Positions 39,898-51,310 of a stretch of DNA of 64,000 bases are shown piece by piece. Positions within the stretch are counted from its first letter, which is position 1; each line of letters begins with the position of its first letter. Where the stretch lies: contig NC_061866.1 in NCBI RefSeq assembly GCF_907164915.1, forward strand, positions 41,356,320-41,420,319, written 5' to 3'. Position numbers and translations under genes: made by a program. This DNA comes from Impatiens glandulifera. Its lineage: Eukaryota; Streptophyta; Magnoliopsida; Ericales; Balsaminaceae. Under the pieces are notes generated by a model, which saw nothing but the letters and a program-made list of their open reading frames with translations, was not told the origin of the DNA and did no database searches.

Positions 39898-42231
39898 TTA
39901 GTTAGTTAAAAAGTTGAACTTATATTGTTAAAATTTCACGCGTTTATCAAATTTTGGGTTGAATTTAAAATATAAAGTGTTATTAGCCTATTTTGTTAAA
40001 AAGTTGTACTTATTTTGTTATGTTGCAAGTTCGAACCATACCTATATCATTTTTATTTTTATTTTTAACCGTTTTAAGTTTATGGGCGGGTCAACCCACA
40101 ATCCGACCCAAGTATCCATTTGCTCTCACATATATCCAAATTAACCACATCTCTCGACCCGGCAATCCAGACACTTTAAAAATTAAGCATCATTATATAT
40201 ATATATATATAGATTAGTTAGTTAAAAAGTTCAGCTGATATTGTTAAAATGTCACGCGTTTACCAAATTTTGGGTTGAATTTAAAATATAAAGTGTTATT
40301 AGCCTAGTTGTTTAAAAGGTTGTACTTATTTTGTTAGGTTGCAAGTTCGAACCATACCTATAGCATTTTTAATTTTATTTTTAACCGTTTTAAGTTTATG
40401 GGCGGGTCAACCCACAATCCGACCCAAATATTATTTACTCTCACTTATATTCAAATTAACCACAACTCTCGACCCGGCAATTCAGATACTTTAAAAATTA
40501 AGCATCATTATATATTTAAAATATAAAGTGTTATTAGTCTAGTTGGTTAAAAGGTTGTACTTGTTTTGTTAGGTTGCAAGTTCGAACCATACCTATAGGA
40601 TTTAGAATTTTATTTTTTAACCGTTTTAAGTTTATGGGCGGGTTAATCCACAATCCGACCCAAGTATCATTTACTCTCACATATATCAAAATTAACCACA
40701 GCTCTCGACCCGGCAATCCGAACACTTTAAAAATTAAGTATCATTATATATATAGATTAGTTAGTTAAAAAGTTGAACTTATATTGTTAAAATGTCACGC
40801 GTTTATCAAATTTTGGGTTGAATTTAAAATATAAAGTGTTTTTACCCTAGTTGGCTAAAAGGTTGTACTTGTTTTGTTAGGTTGCAAGTTCGAACCATAC
40901 CTATAGCATTTTTAATTTTATTTTTAACCGTTTTAAGTTTATGGACGGGTCAACCCACAATCCGACCCAAATATCCATTACTCTCACATATATCCAAATT
41001 AACCATAGTTCTCGACCCGACAATCTGAACACTTTAAAAATTAAGCATCATTATATATATATATATATATATATATAGATTAGTTAGTTAAAAATTTCAA
41101 CTTATATTGTTAAAATGTCACGCGTTTATCAAATTTGGGTTGAATTAAAAACATAAAGTGTTATTAGCTTAGTTGGTTAAAAGGTTGTACTTGTTTTATT
41201 AGGTTGTAATTTCGAACCATACCTATATCATTTTTAATTTTATTTTTAACCGTTTTAAGTTTATGGGCGGGTCAACCCACAATCCGACCCAAGTATCCAT
41301 TTACTCTCACATATATCCAAATCTACCACAGCCCTCGACCCGACAATCCAAACACTTTAAAAATCAAGTATCATTATATATATTGGTTAAAATGTTGTAC
41401 TTGTTTTGTTAGGTTACAAGTTCGAACCATACCTATTGCATTTTTAATTTTATTTTTAACCGTTTTAAATTTATGGGCGGGTCAACTCACACTCCGACCC
41501 AAATATCCATTTACTCTCACATATATTCAAATTAACCACAACTCTCGATCCTGCAATCCGGACACTTTAAAAATTAAGCATCATTATATATATATATAGA
41601 TTAGTTAGTTAAAAAGTTAAACTTATATTGTTAAAATGTCACGCGTTTATCAAATTTTAGGTTGAATTTAAAATATAAATTGTTATTAGCTTAGTTGGTT
41701 AAAAAGTTGTACTTATTTTGTTAGGTTGCAAGTACGAACCATACATATAGCATTTTTAATTTTATTTTTAACCGTTTTAAGTTTATGGGCGGGTCAACCC
41801 ATAGTCCGACCCAAATATCAATTTACTCTCACATATATCCAAATTAACCACAGCTCTCGTCCCGACAATCCGGACACTTTAAAAATTAAGTATCATTATA
41901 TATATATATATATATAGATTAGTTAGTTAAAAAGTTGAACTTATATTGTTAAAATATCACATGTTTATCAATTTTTTGGTTAAATTTAAAATATAAAGTG
42001 TTATTAGCCTAGTTGGTTAAAATGTTGTACTTGTTTTGTGAGGTTGCAAGTTTGAACCATACTTATACCATTTTTAATTTTATTTTTAACCGTTTTAAGT
42101 TTATGGGCGGGTCAACCCACAATCCGACCCAAGTATTCATTACTTTCACATTTATCCAAATTAACCATAGCTCTCGATCCGGAAATCCGGACACTTTAAA
42201 AATTAAGTATCATTTTATATATATATATAGA

Positions 42232-43942
42232 TTTGACATTTTCAATTAATGGCTTCTTTGATTATTGTTTTATATATTTCTTTTTTGGTTTTTAACTCAC
42301 TTAAACTTTAGAAAATTGGAAGCTTTTTCAAATTCAACTATTCAAGTTTTTAATTAGTGCGTTGATGTAATTAATATTTTATTCAACCTTTTAATTAGTG
42401 CGTTGATGTAATTAATATAATTCAAATGAAATTACTATCACTTTTGTAATATTTCCCATATCTTTTACTTACAAAGTTATTTCAGAAACAAATATTTTAT
42501 TTATGTAATAATCTAAAGTACTTAAAAAGATGTATTAAAAGTTTGTCTTTTTTTTCATTGACTCAATTTGTTTGAATTATTTTGGCACAACTTTTACTTT
42601 ATCTTTATATTTAAAGTATTAATTTTAATTTTTTAAATCTTAATTTGGGTTATTTCATATTTTATTATTATATATTAATACATTTTAAGTTATTTTATTT
42701 AAAATATTCTTATCTTTTTTAAATTATCACGAATCATTATTTATTTTCTCCTTATGAATCTTTAATATAACCTCAATTTTAATAATGCCTTGGAATATAT
42801 TAAAATACTTATTAAAATTAATAATTAAAAAAATTTAAATTATAAAATTTGTAACAAATAATAATTTTAATAAAAGAATTATACATTAAAACAAAAAACT
42901 AAGTATCAAGATGTGATTAACCAACTCATTACCATATTATTTAAATAAGTATATGATTAATTTTAATATTAAACTAAAATAATATATTTTAAAATTTTAG
43001 GCATTATTTTTTACTTTTAATAATATAAAATTAAGATCCAAATTATTATAATTAAATTATTTGAAATTAAATATTAAAATATATAATAAGATTATAATAA
43101 CTTCAAATTATTAAAACCGTTTGAATATTTGGTAAAAAAAATTTCGGACACCGATTAATTAGTTTATTCAGTTTGTTTAACCTTTCAAGTCACCTCAAGA
43201 ATTTACAAGATTTTGGTTCTTCTCCCTTAAAATTTTAATTATTATAAATGTGTCATATTATTTAATATTTTTATTTAATTATTTTGATTTATTGACATTA
43301 TTTTATAATTTATTTTTTATATAAAATTCATTATTTAAATTAATGATAATTAATTATTCATAAATTATCACGAATTTATTACATTTATAATTTTATATAT
43401 AAATATAGTAATAAATATTAATATTTATATACAAAATAAAAAAAGTTATAAATTTTATAATAAAATAAATATATAAATATATATTTATGAAAAATAAAAT
43501 ATTAAATATAAAGTTTTAAAAATAATTAAGAAATAATATATAGATATTAGTTATATTATTTAAGAGAATTAAAATTTAAAATTATTAGAATATTTATTAT
43601 TTAATATATACTATATGTTTTCTCTCTGTTTCTCAATCACATAAACAATCTCATATTAAAGATGTCATTCCGGAGTTTATAGCATTTATTTTGTTTTTAA
43701 TATTGTATTAATTAACTTTTGAAGAATATTTTTTTATAATTAAGTTCTAGTCCTTATTAATTATGGTTAATTTAAAACATTTATCTATTTTTAATATTGC
43801 ATTAAAATATTAATTAACATTTAAATAGTGTATTTTTTTCAATTAAGCTCTTAAACCCGACTTGAATATTCACATAATTTGTAAAAATATCTCTTGGTAT
43901 ATTATGAAATCTATCCCTCAATATTCAAAATATTGTTTTTTC
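42232..43942. other. AT-rich intergenic DNA
   Basis: No supported feature. A short direct duplication (TTTTAATTAGTGCGTTGATG twice) lies near 42350-42410. Confidence 0.5.
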
Positions 43943-44400
43943 TGTTGGAACTATTTCTAATATTTGAGTATATATTATTTAATAATTGTGTATTAGTTGT
44001 TATCATATAAAGATTAAAGCCTAATTAATGTGATTTATTAAAATATAAAGAATATGAGCTTATTTAGACATCTATAATAAATATCGGGACATATTTGTGT
44101 AGAAGCATTTATTATTTCGTTGATGTGCCGAATAATAAATAAGTATATTAGGGCTAGGTCCACAACCCATATAGATAGCCTACCTAATTTGTTTTTCTCA
44201 TCATACAAAATGTTTCAGTTCATCTCTCAAGAACATTCAAGAAGGCTATCGATATAGGGTTGGAATAATTAAACCCAATTCAAATCAAACATTTCGATCC
44301 AGGTTCAGATCTAGAACAAGAGAAGATCTGAAAAATAACGTAGAACGACCTTAATGAATCGTACTTCATTTAAGATCCATGTACGTTTCCGCAGTTACAG
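43943..44400 (+). mobile_element. possible solo LTR, copia-like
   Basis: Begins TGTTGGAACTATTTCTAATA. Continues with an internal leader-like section (CTCATCATACAAAATG, CAAGAACATTCAAGAAGG) and ends near CGTTTCCGCAGTTACA. This is the layout of a copia LTR, different from the family at 2752. No 5 bp target duplication was found, so the right boundary is approximate. Confidence 0.42.
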
Positions 44401-44949
44401 TTTATCTCAATTTATCGACATAGAATATAAAGATTATAGACTTAAGGATTAAAGATTTAGATTAAAGATTATAAAAATTTCATGTAGGAATACATCTCAT
44501 TTATATCATAAGAGGGGGTTTCCAATTGAAATGTGAACTAATTCTACTAAATACAGACTATGATTTTAAAACTAACATTTAAAATCCTAACTTTTGACTA
44601 ATTGAAAATTATTGTGACAATTTAGATCAATATATATTTGAATAATCTTTATCATGATTTCTTAAAAAATTGTAGGATTGAATTATAAAATTTAATAGAA
44701 AATATAATTTTCAGACTTTTAATTAAAAAATAAAAAATAAATCGTCATTCAATTTTCTTGTCAATATTTTTTTTATATGGAATCATTTCTCCTTTTTTTT
44801 GGAAAAACAATTTAAGCGTCATTTCATTAAAAATTCTAAAAAATGGGAAAAAAAATCACGAGTTTAAGAGATCATTCTAGACAGGCTTAAAATGATTTTG
44901 AAGTCGTAACATTCTGAATAAAAGCTAAAAAGCTAAAAACGTAAATGAA
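44401..44949. other. AT-rich spacer
   Basis: Nothing recognised. Poly-T runs near 44768 and 44794 could be the inverted poly-A tail of the LINE that follows. Confidence 0.4.
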
Positions 44950-46620
44950 TTATTTGATTACAAAGCTTTCAATTCTAGTAAGTTTAAAAAACGGTAAATT
45001 CCAGTTCTTACAAATATTATAGTTCTGCTCCGTGCTTGAAATTCTTGTCCACGTTCCCGCGAGGGCGTTGCAATCCGATACAATATCTTTCTATAACTCT
45101 TCAACGCTCCTGCGGGTTCTGCCATATACCCTTGTATTTCGTTCTTGTCAAATGTTATACACCACTGCTCCAAAGTCACACTTGAACACGCTTGTTGCAA
45201 ATCTATTTCCCTTGGCTTTGAGTAGTGATGCATCTTTGATTTCATTCCATTCGCTCGGAAAACTGATAACCTCCAGGCTTTTATAGAATCTGTCCCAAAG
45301 CTCTGAAGCAATACAGTAGCTCCCGAATAGGTGATCTATTGTTTCTTCATTTTCTCTACATAGAAGACAACTCGTGTCAAGGATTCTCATATACTTGCTG
45401 ATACGATAACGAGTGCTGAGTCTTTCCCAGAAGGCGAGCCACAGAATGAACTGGTGTATAAGGATAATCTTCGTTGACCATACAAAAGGAGCCCATTCTA
45501 CTTTCTGTGTTTTTTCCCGAGTTACCTCCCATATTTTCTTTGATACCAACTTCCCATTGTCCTCAACTTTCCATTCATGAATATCCGGCCTGTCGTGTAG
45601 TTGTATGTTACTTATATGATTAAGTATCCTCTGTCCTTCTGGATTTCTTCTCAGGAGTGAGTCCCAATTTCCGTCTTTAATGTCTCTGATTTTTGCTTCT
45701 GTGCAGTCCCTTTTAATGAGGGTATTTTGAAACTCCTCCTTGTGGATGATAGACTGATTTTCGAACTAGGGGTCATGCCAGAATATAGTGCATTTCCCGT
45801 CCCCTAGCCGGATGTCATAAAGATATGCAATATCACTTCTTAGTTAAATGATCTTTTTTAGAAACCAACTCATACCTTCATGAATTTTGCAGGTCCAAAT
45901 GCTGGTTTCGTATTTCATAAACCTCGTATGCACCCATTTGATTCATAGTGACTTCTGATTGCGCTCCAAAGCCCACATATGCTTGAAGGTGAGAGCCTTG
46001 TTACACTCGATATAGTTCTTCAAGCCGATGCCTCCCTCGTCCTCCGGTTTGCAGAGATCGGTCCATTTGACTTTTTTTCCTCCTCTTCCGCTATTGCCCC
46101 AAATAAAGTTCCTCATCAATGTATTGAGCTCCTTCATTACCTTCTTCGAAATGACCATTTACTGCGCCTAGTAGCCAACTATGCCCATGACCACGGTTTT
46201 GATAAGTTCGATCCTCCCTGCATAAGAAAGTTTTTTCGTTGTCCAGCCATATATCGTGTTTTTTACCTTTTCAATCAGCGGCTTGCAGTGTGAGATCTCG
46301 ATCTGCTTTGCGGTTAACGGAATTCCTAAGTACCTTACAGGAAAACTGCCTTCCTTCATGCCCATGATGTTGAAGATGTCCTGCTTCGTTTCGTCATTCA
46401 CGCCTCCATAAAATGCCACACTTTTACTTTCATTAATAGTTAAACCTGTAACCTCAGAACAGAACGTTAATGCAACCCTAATAGTTTTAATGGAATCAAT
46501 GTCTGCGTGCGCTAGAATGAACGAATCATCAGCAAAGCATAAATGGGTTACCTCCTCTACCTCACAAAATGAGTGAAAGATGTATGGACGATTCTTTCGG
46601 TCATTTCTCTTCTTAATATA
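44950..46620 (-). pseudogene. LINE (non-LTR retrotransposon) reverse transcriptase, 5'-truncated and frameshifted
   Basis: Read on the minus strand from 46620: THLCFADDSFIL (RT catalytic FADD), GLTINESKS, then FPVRYLGIPLTAKQI and KLSYAGRIELIKTV (46168-46419). Next, FIWGNSGRGGKKVKW and EGGIGLKN (45943-46158), then the RVT zinc-binding region with FVWSTKIILIHQFILWLAFWERL and CLLCRENEETIDHLF (45148-45549). This is the order of plant L1-type ORF2. Frameshifts separate the pieces. Nothing upstream of the FADD block is present, so the copy is 5'-truncated, and it stops at the border of the Helitron-like element. Confidence 0.9.
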
Positions 46621-46621
46621 A

Positions 46622-48485
46622 CTAGTATGTAGCCGTACATTTGCACGAGTAATATGTATTAAAATTATGCATCATTATATATATATATTAGTTAGTTAAA
46701 AAGTTGAACTTATATTAATGTTAAAACGTTCCTCGTTCATCAAATTTGGTGTTGAATTTAAAATATAAAATCTTATTAGCTTAGTTGGTTAAAGAGTTTT
46801 ACTTGTTTTGTTAGGTTGCAAGTTCGAAACATACCTCTAGCATTTTTGATTTTATTTTTAACCGTTTTAATTTTATGGGCGGGTCAACCCACAATCCGAC
46901 CCAAATATCCAAATTAACCACAGCTCTCGACCCAGAAATCCGGACACTTTGAAAATTAAGCATCATTATATATATAGATTAGTTAGTTAAAAAGTTAAAT
47001 TTATATTGTTAAAATGTCCCACGTTCATCAAATTTGGTGTTGATTTTTAATATAAAATGTTATTAGCCTAGTTAGTTAAGGGTTGTACTTATTTTGCTAG
47101 GTTGCAAGTTCGAACCATACCTATAACATTTTTAATTTTATTTTTAACCGTTTAAAGTTTATGGACGGGACAACCCACAATTAGACCCAACTATTGTTGG
47201 AATTTTTAAACTAATTCTATAATTCCATTAATGAATGGAAATTAGAATGTACAATAAAATTAACCACAACTCTCGACCCGGCAATCCAGACACTTTAAAA
47301 ATTAAGCATCATTATATATATATATATTAGTTAGTTAAAAAGTTGAACTTATATTAATGTTAAAACGTCCCGCGTTAATCAAATTTGGTGTTGAATTAAA
47401 AATATAAAATCTTATTAGCCTAATTGGTTAAAAGGTTGTACTTATTTTGTTAGGTTGCAAGTTCGAAACATACCTCTAACATTTTTAATTTTATTTTTAA
47501 CCGTTTTAAATTTATGGGTGGGTCAACACACAATCCGACCCAAGTATCCAAATTAACCACCACTCTCGACTCGACAATCCGGACACTTTAAAAATTAAGC
47601 ATCATTATATATATAGATTAGTTGGTTAAAAAGTTGAACTTATATTAATGTTAAAACGTCCCACGTTAATCAAATTTGGTGTTGAATTAAAAATATAAAG
47701 TCTTATAAGCCTAATTGGTCAAAGGGTTGTATTTATTTTGTTAGGTTGCAAGTTCGAAACATACCTCTAACATTTTTAATTTTATTTTTAACCGTTTTAA
47801 GTTTATGGGTGGGTCAACCCACAATCCGACCCAAATATCCAAATTAACCACAACTCTCGACCCGGTAATCCGGACACTTTAAAAATTAAGCATCATTATA
47901 TATATAGATTAGTTAGTTAAAAAGTTGAACTTATACTAATGTTAAAACGTCATGTGTTCATCAAATCTGGTGTTGAATTTAATATATAAAGTCTTAGTAG
48001 CCTAGTTGGTTAAAGAGTTGTACATGTTTTGTTAGGTTGTAAGTTCGAAACATACCTTTAGCATTTTTAATTTTATTTTTAACCGTTTTAAGTTTATGAC
48101 GGGTCAACCCACAATCCGACCCAAGTATCCAAATTAACCATAACTCTCGACCCGTCAATCCGGACACTTTAAAAATTAAGCATCATTATATATATAAATT
48201 AGTTAGTTAAAAAGTTAAACTTATATTAATGTTAAAACGTCCCGCGTTCATCAAATTTGGTGTTAAATTTAAATATAAAGTCTTATTAGCATAGTTGGTT
48301 AAATGGTTGTACTTATTTTGTTAAGTTGTAAGTTCGTAACATACCTCTAGCATTTTTTATTTTATTTTTAACCGTTTTAAGTTTATGAGCGGGTTAACCC
48401 ACAATCCAACCCAAGTATCCAAATTAACCACAACTCACCCGACAATCCGAACACTTTAAAAATTAAGCATGATTATATATATAAA
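46622..48485 (-). mobile_element. Helitron-like element with tandem units, copy 3 (~6 units)
   Basis: On the minus strand the right end should read A|TCTATATATA but reads A|TTTATATATA (one change). The left end has GTGCAAATGTAC, about 9 nt, CTAG, then T. Inside are six ~300 bp units of the same family, closer to copy 1 (TTAAAACGTCCCGCGTT, AACATACCTCTA) than to copy 2. One unit is interrupted by a 65 bp LTR fragment at 47195-47259. Confidence 0.7.
47195..47259 (+). mobile_element. LTR end fragment inside Helitron unit
   Basis: TGTTGGAATTTTTAAACTAA and ATTCCATTAATGAATGGAAA match the first ~60 bp of the LTR at 54222. The sequence then returns to the Helitron unit at ATTAACCACA. Only the LTR terminus remains. 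Confidence 0.8.
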
Positions 48486-49217
48486 TAACTTTGTTTGCTG
48501 TTTTATTAATTTAATATTAAATTTTAATTAATTGAGTTTTTTTATTTTAATCTTCTAAACCAAATATTTGAACATCTTTCTAGTTGTCTATTATTTTCTA
48601 TAACAACATAACAATCCCTAGTTAAAATAAATCAATCTTGTTAAAATTCACAATAAAAAAATTATGTTTTCATTCATGTAAATCTAAAATCTTCAAACCT
48701 TAAATTTGAACATTCTAATTTTCATTGAGAAGCAAAATGATAAATTATGTTCAAGTTTATTTCTAAGAATACCAAGGCTGTGAGACAAGACTCAATGAAC
48801 TCGGCTTTAAGGTCATCAATTTAGATAGTTTTGATATTAAATCCTCGCCACCTAATTTACTCAATTTATAGATTAGAAAAAAACTTTTTTTCAAAAATTA
48901 AGTTTGAGGTTCAGGACTTGGTTACGCGTGGAAAAGGGCTTCGTCGCTATGACCACACGTTGTCTAGATGAACGGTCTCGACTACTGCGAAACAATTGGT
49001 CTTTAAAAAAATGTGCCTATGCTAAAACTTGTAACGAAATACCAGTCTTCAAATCGGTTGAAGAACTCGAGACTTTGTGTTTGGCAACTGTGGCTTCAAG
49101 AGTTGGAGATGCCACATCAAACATTACAAAGATTGTTTATCCGCTCATCGCTTCAAATGTATTCCCACTCCCAATTCCAATTCCAATTCCAATTCCAATT
49201 CCACTGAAAGCACGGTT
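48486..49217. other. spacer with possible gypsy-type non-coding remnant
   Basis: TCCTCGCCACCTAATTTACT at about 48842 and TTGGTTACGCGTGGAAAAGG at about 48920 recall the non-coding DNA beside plant Ty3/gypsy LTRs and the phrase at 8680. A (CCAATT)n run of about six units lies at 49166-49201. Confidence 0.35.
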
Positions 49218-49222
49218 CACAT

Positions 49223-50008
49223 TGTTGGAATTAAGCTAATTCCATTAATGAATGGAAATAAGATTGTAAATAAATAAAATCAAATAAAATTCACACAAAT
49301 TAAAACGTGAATTAACGGTGAATTTAATCCAAATTATAATTAAATATTAATTATTTAATTAATATTTAATGCCTAATTAGAAAATTAAAGCATAATGTTA
49401 GGATAAATATTTAGCTTTAATTGGCCTATTGGCTAACGTATGGACTCTTCAATTAGCTAACATTGAATGTCTAACATTGCATTTCTGTAAATAAATGTAT
49501 AGGTTGATGTTAATTAGTTATAAATTAATTAACAAATGAATGAGCAATATTTATTGTTAACAAACGTTTGGATGGTTTTATTTGAAAGTTTAATTCTTAG
49601 CAATATATACCCATTCATTATTTATTTTACAATACACATCATCTTATATTTTCTCACTCTAGAATTCCAAAAGCCCTCTTATTGTTTTATGAGTGTTCTT
49701 CAAGTTTTTTGCTCGATATTTCCTTTGAAACCCGGTGATAGTTCAGGTACGCTGATCAAGCTTGACGAGTAGTGATTTCAGTGCAGAATCACTACTAGAT
49801 TCGTTGTACCCTGAGAGACAGCCCTCTACGTAAGCTCCAGCACAAACGGGAGACGATGAAACTGTTTTAAGGGAAATGTGTCTAACATATGCCTCAAATC
49901 AACATCTCAATCGGTGATTTCGTTCTTCATATATTTTGTTTATTTCATTTATTTGTACATCATTATATATATATTTTTGTAATTTATTTCAAGACAAGAT
50001 TTTTAACA
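49223..50008 (+). repeat. 5' LTR
   Basis: Starts TGTTGGAA. The section TAGAATTCCAAAAGCCCTCT to AACATCTCAATCGGTGATTT is nearly identical to 54671-54930. The right end is approximate (near TTTTTAACA). I saw no clear tRNA primer-binding site after it. Confidence 0.7.
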
Positions 50009-50219
50009 ATCTTAAAACAGTTTCATTGTGCTAAACTATTTAGTAGTTTGCGCTATCGAAATTTGTTGTCTTTGATGTTTCAGAAATACGAGATGTGATG
50101 TTACAAAAGAGACGTTGAACGCTGCTTGAAGGATGAAGCCAAATCTAAATCCTTTAAAAGAGTTGACAATGGTTATTGTTTAATAACGCTAAACTTAAAA
50201 AGGGAAGTATCTTCTCTTT

Positions 50220-50222
<3 letters not shown>

Positions 50223-50262
<40 letters not shown>
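50223..50262 (+). repeat. (TA)n microsatellite
   Basis: About 20 TA dinucleotides inside the retroelement. Confidence 0.96.
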
Positions 50263-50264
<2 letters not shown>

Positions 50265-50635
50265 GCTAAGATAATATTATATATATTGGAAAAGAAAATG
50301 GACAAAAAAAGAAGTTTTAATTAATAAAATTAATTAATGGTGTTATTTAAAATTAATTATAATTGAAACATATGGTTTCAGTTGTAAAATAATTAATTAT
50401 AAATATATACATTCTTAAATTAATTAAACGTGATAATTAATATGAATATGATAACTAAGAAGAGATAATATATTTATTTATATAAGTATATATTGTCTTA
50501 TATATTACATTTTGATTATGACGTGAAGTTATCATTTTAAATGTGTATATATTCATTTGTTGACAGAATCTAGTCAAATATGAAGTATAAGTTGTCTCCG
50601 AAAAGAAGACAAAAGGTCATAAAAGTGGTACAACG

Positions 50636-50745
50636 ATGAAAGGGCGCATTGATGTAGTGGTTCAAAGTTCAGACGCAATGGTGCATGGTGGAAGAGAGGT
50701 CTCATGTTCAAATCCAGCTAATGAGATGATTTTTTTTTGTAGAAA
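50636..50745 (+). mobile_element. possible SINE, tRNA-like head with T-rich tail
   Basis: A-box-like TGATGTAGTGGTT and B-box-like GTTCAAATCC about 55 bp apart, followed by GCTAATGAG and a run of eight T. This is the order of a tRNA-derived SINE of about 100 bp, but flanking duplications were not found. Confidence 0.35.
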
Positions 50746-51310
50746 TCAGTGATAAAATGACATTAGTTATTTACGTTGATTTCTTTTGTAGAAATCGGAC
50801 GTTATAAAATGACATTAGTCATTTACGTTGAAACTATTCCAATTTCTTGTATAGAAATTATGAGATAAATGGAATGATCAATGATTTCTTTGTAGAAATC
50901 TGACTAGTTAAAATGACTTTAGTCATTGATGTTGAAACCATTCCAATTTCTTGTGTAGAAATTATGAGATGAATGAGATAGTCAATAATTATTAAAATGA
51001 CTATAGAAATGATTTCTTTATAGTTATCAGACTCGTTAAAATGACTATAGTTGTTGAAATTGAAACATTCCAATTTCTTAGACAGAAATTATTAGATGAA
51101 TGAGTGCCCATAATGTCTTATATAGAATTTTGATCTGTCAAAAAGATTTTAACCATGGATGTTAGAATCATTCTAATTTCTTGTGTAGAAATTACGAAAT
51201 AAAATGGGGCACTTAACGATTTCTCATGTAGAAATTTAATTTGCTAAAATGACTTTGTCATTTATATTTTGAAGCATTTTAATTTCTTCTATAGAAATTA
51301 TGTGATTAAT
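50745..51310 (+). repeat. array of short palindromes, ~130 bp higher-order unit
   Basis: Near-palindromes GATTTCTTTGTAGAAATC and AATTTCTTGTGTAGAAATTA alternate about every 65 bp, separated by TTAAAATGACTTTAGTCATT and GTTGAAACCATTCC. Roughly four and a half units of about 130 bp. Related single palindromes recur at 52310-52510. Confidence 0.85.

Larger units (their letters stand above)
38439..42231 (-). mobile_element. Helitron-like element with tandem units, copy 2 (~12 units)
   Basis: On the minus strand it starts A|TCTATATATATATA at 42231 and ends at 38439 with CGTGCAAATGCACG, about 10 nt, CTAA, then T. The interior is 12 head-to-tail units of about 300 bp, 3 of which lack the same ~75 bp segment. 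Each unit has CCGTTTTAAGTTTATGG, CAACCCACAATCCGACCC and TTAACCACAGCTCTCGACCC. No transposase is encoded. It lies about 90 bp upstream of the subtilase start codon, inside or next to that gene's promoter. Confidence 0.75.

Noticed and set aside
38439..48485. CRISPR-like array because of regularly spaced repeats
   Set aside because: Units are ~300 bp and contiguous without unique spacers, and the genome is a plant nucleus.
49163..49201. (CCAATT)n as interstitial telomere repeat
   Set aside because: The unit is not TTTAGGG or a known telomeric variant, and there are only about six copies.
48904..49239. 111 aa ORF as a host gene cut by the LTR element
   Set aside because: The frame does not resume after 55015. 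Its C-terminal PIPIPI run is just the (CCAATT)n repeat, and the start resembles gypsy non-coding DNA.
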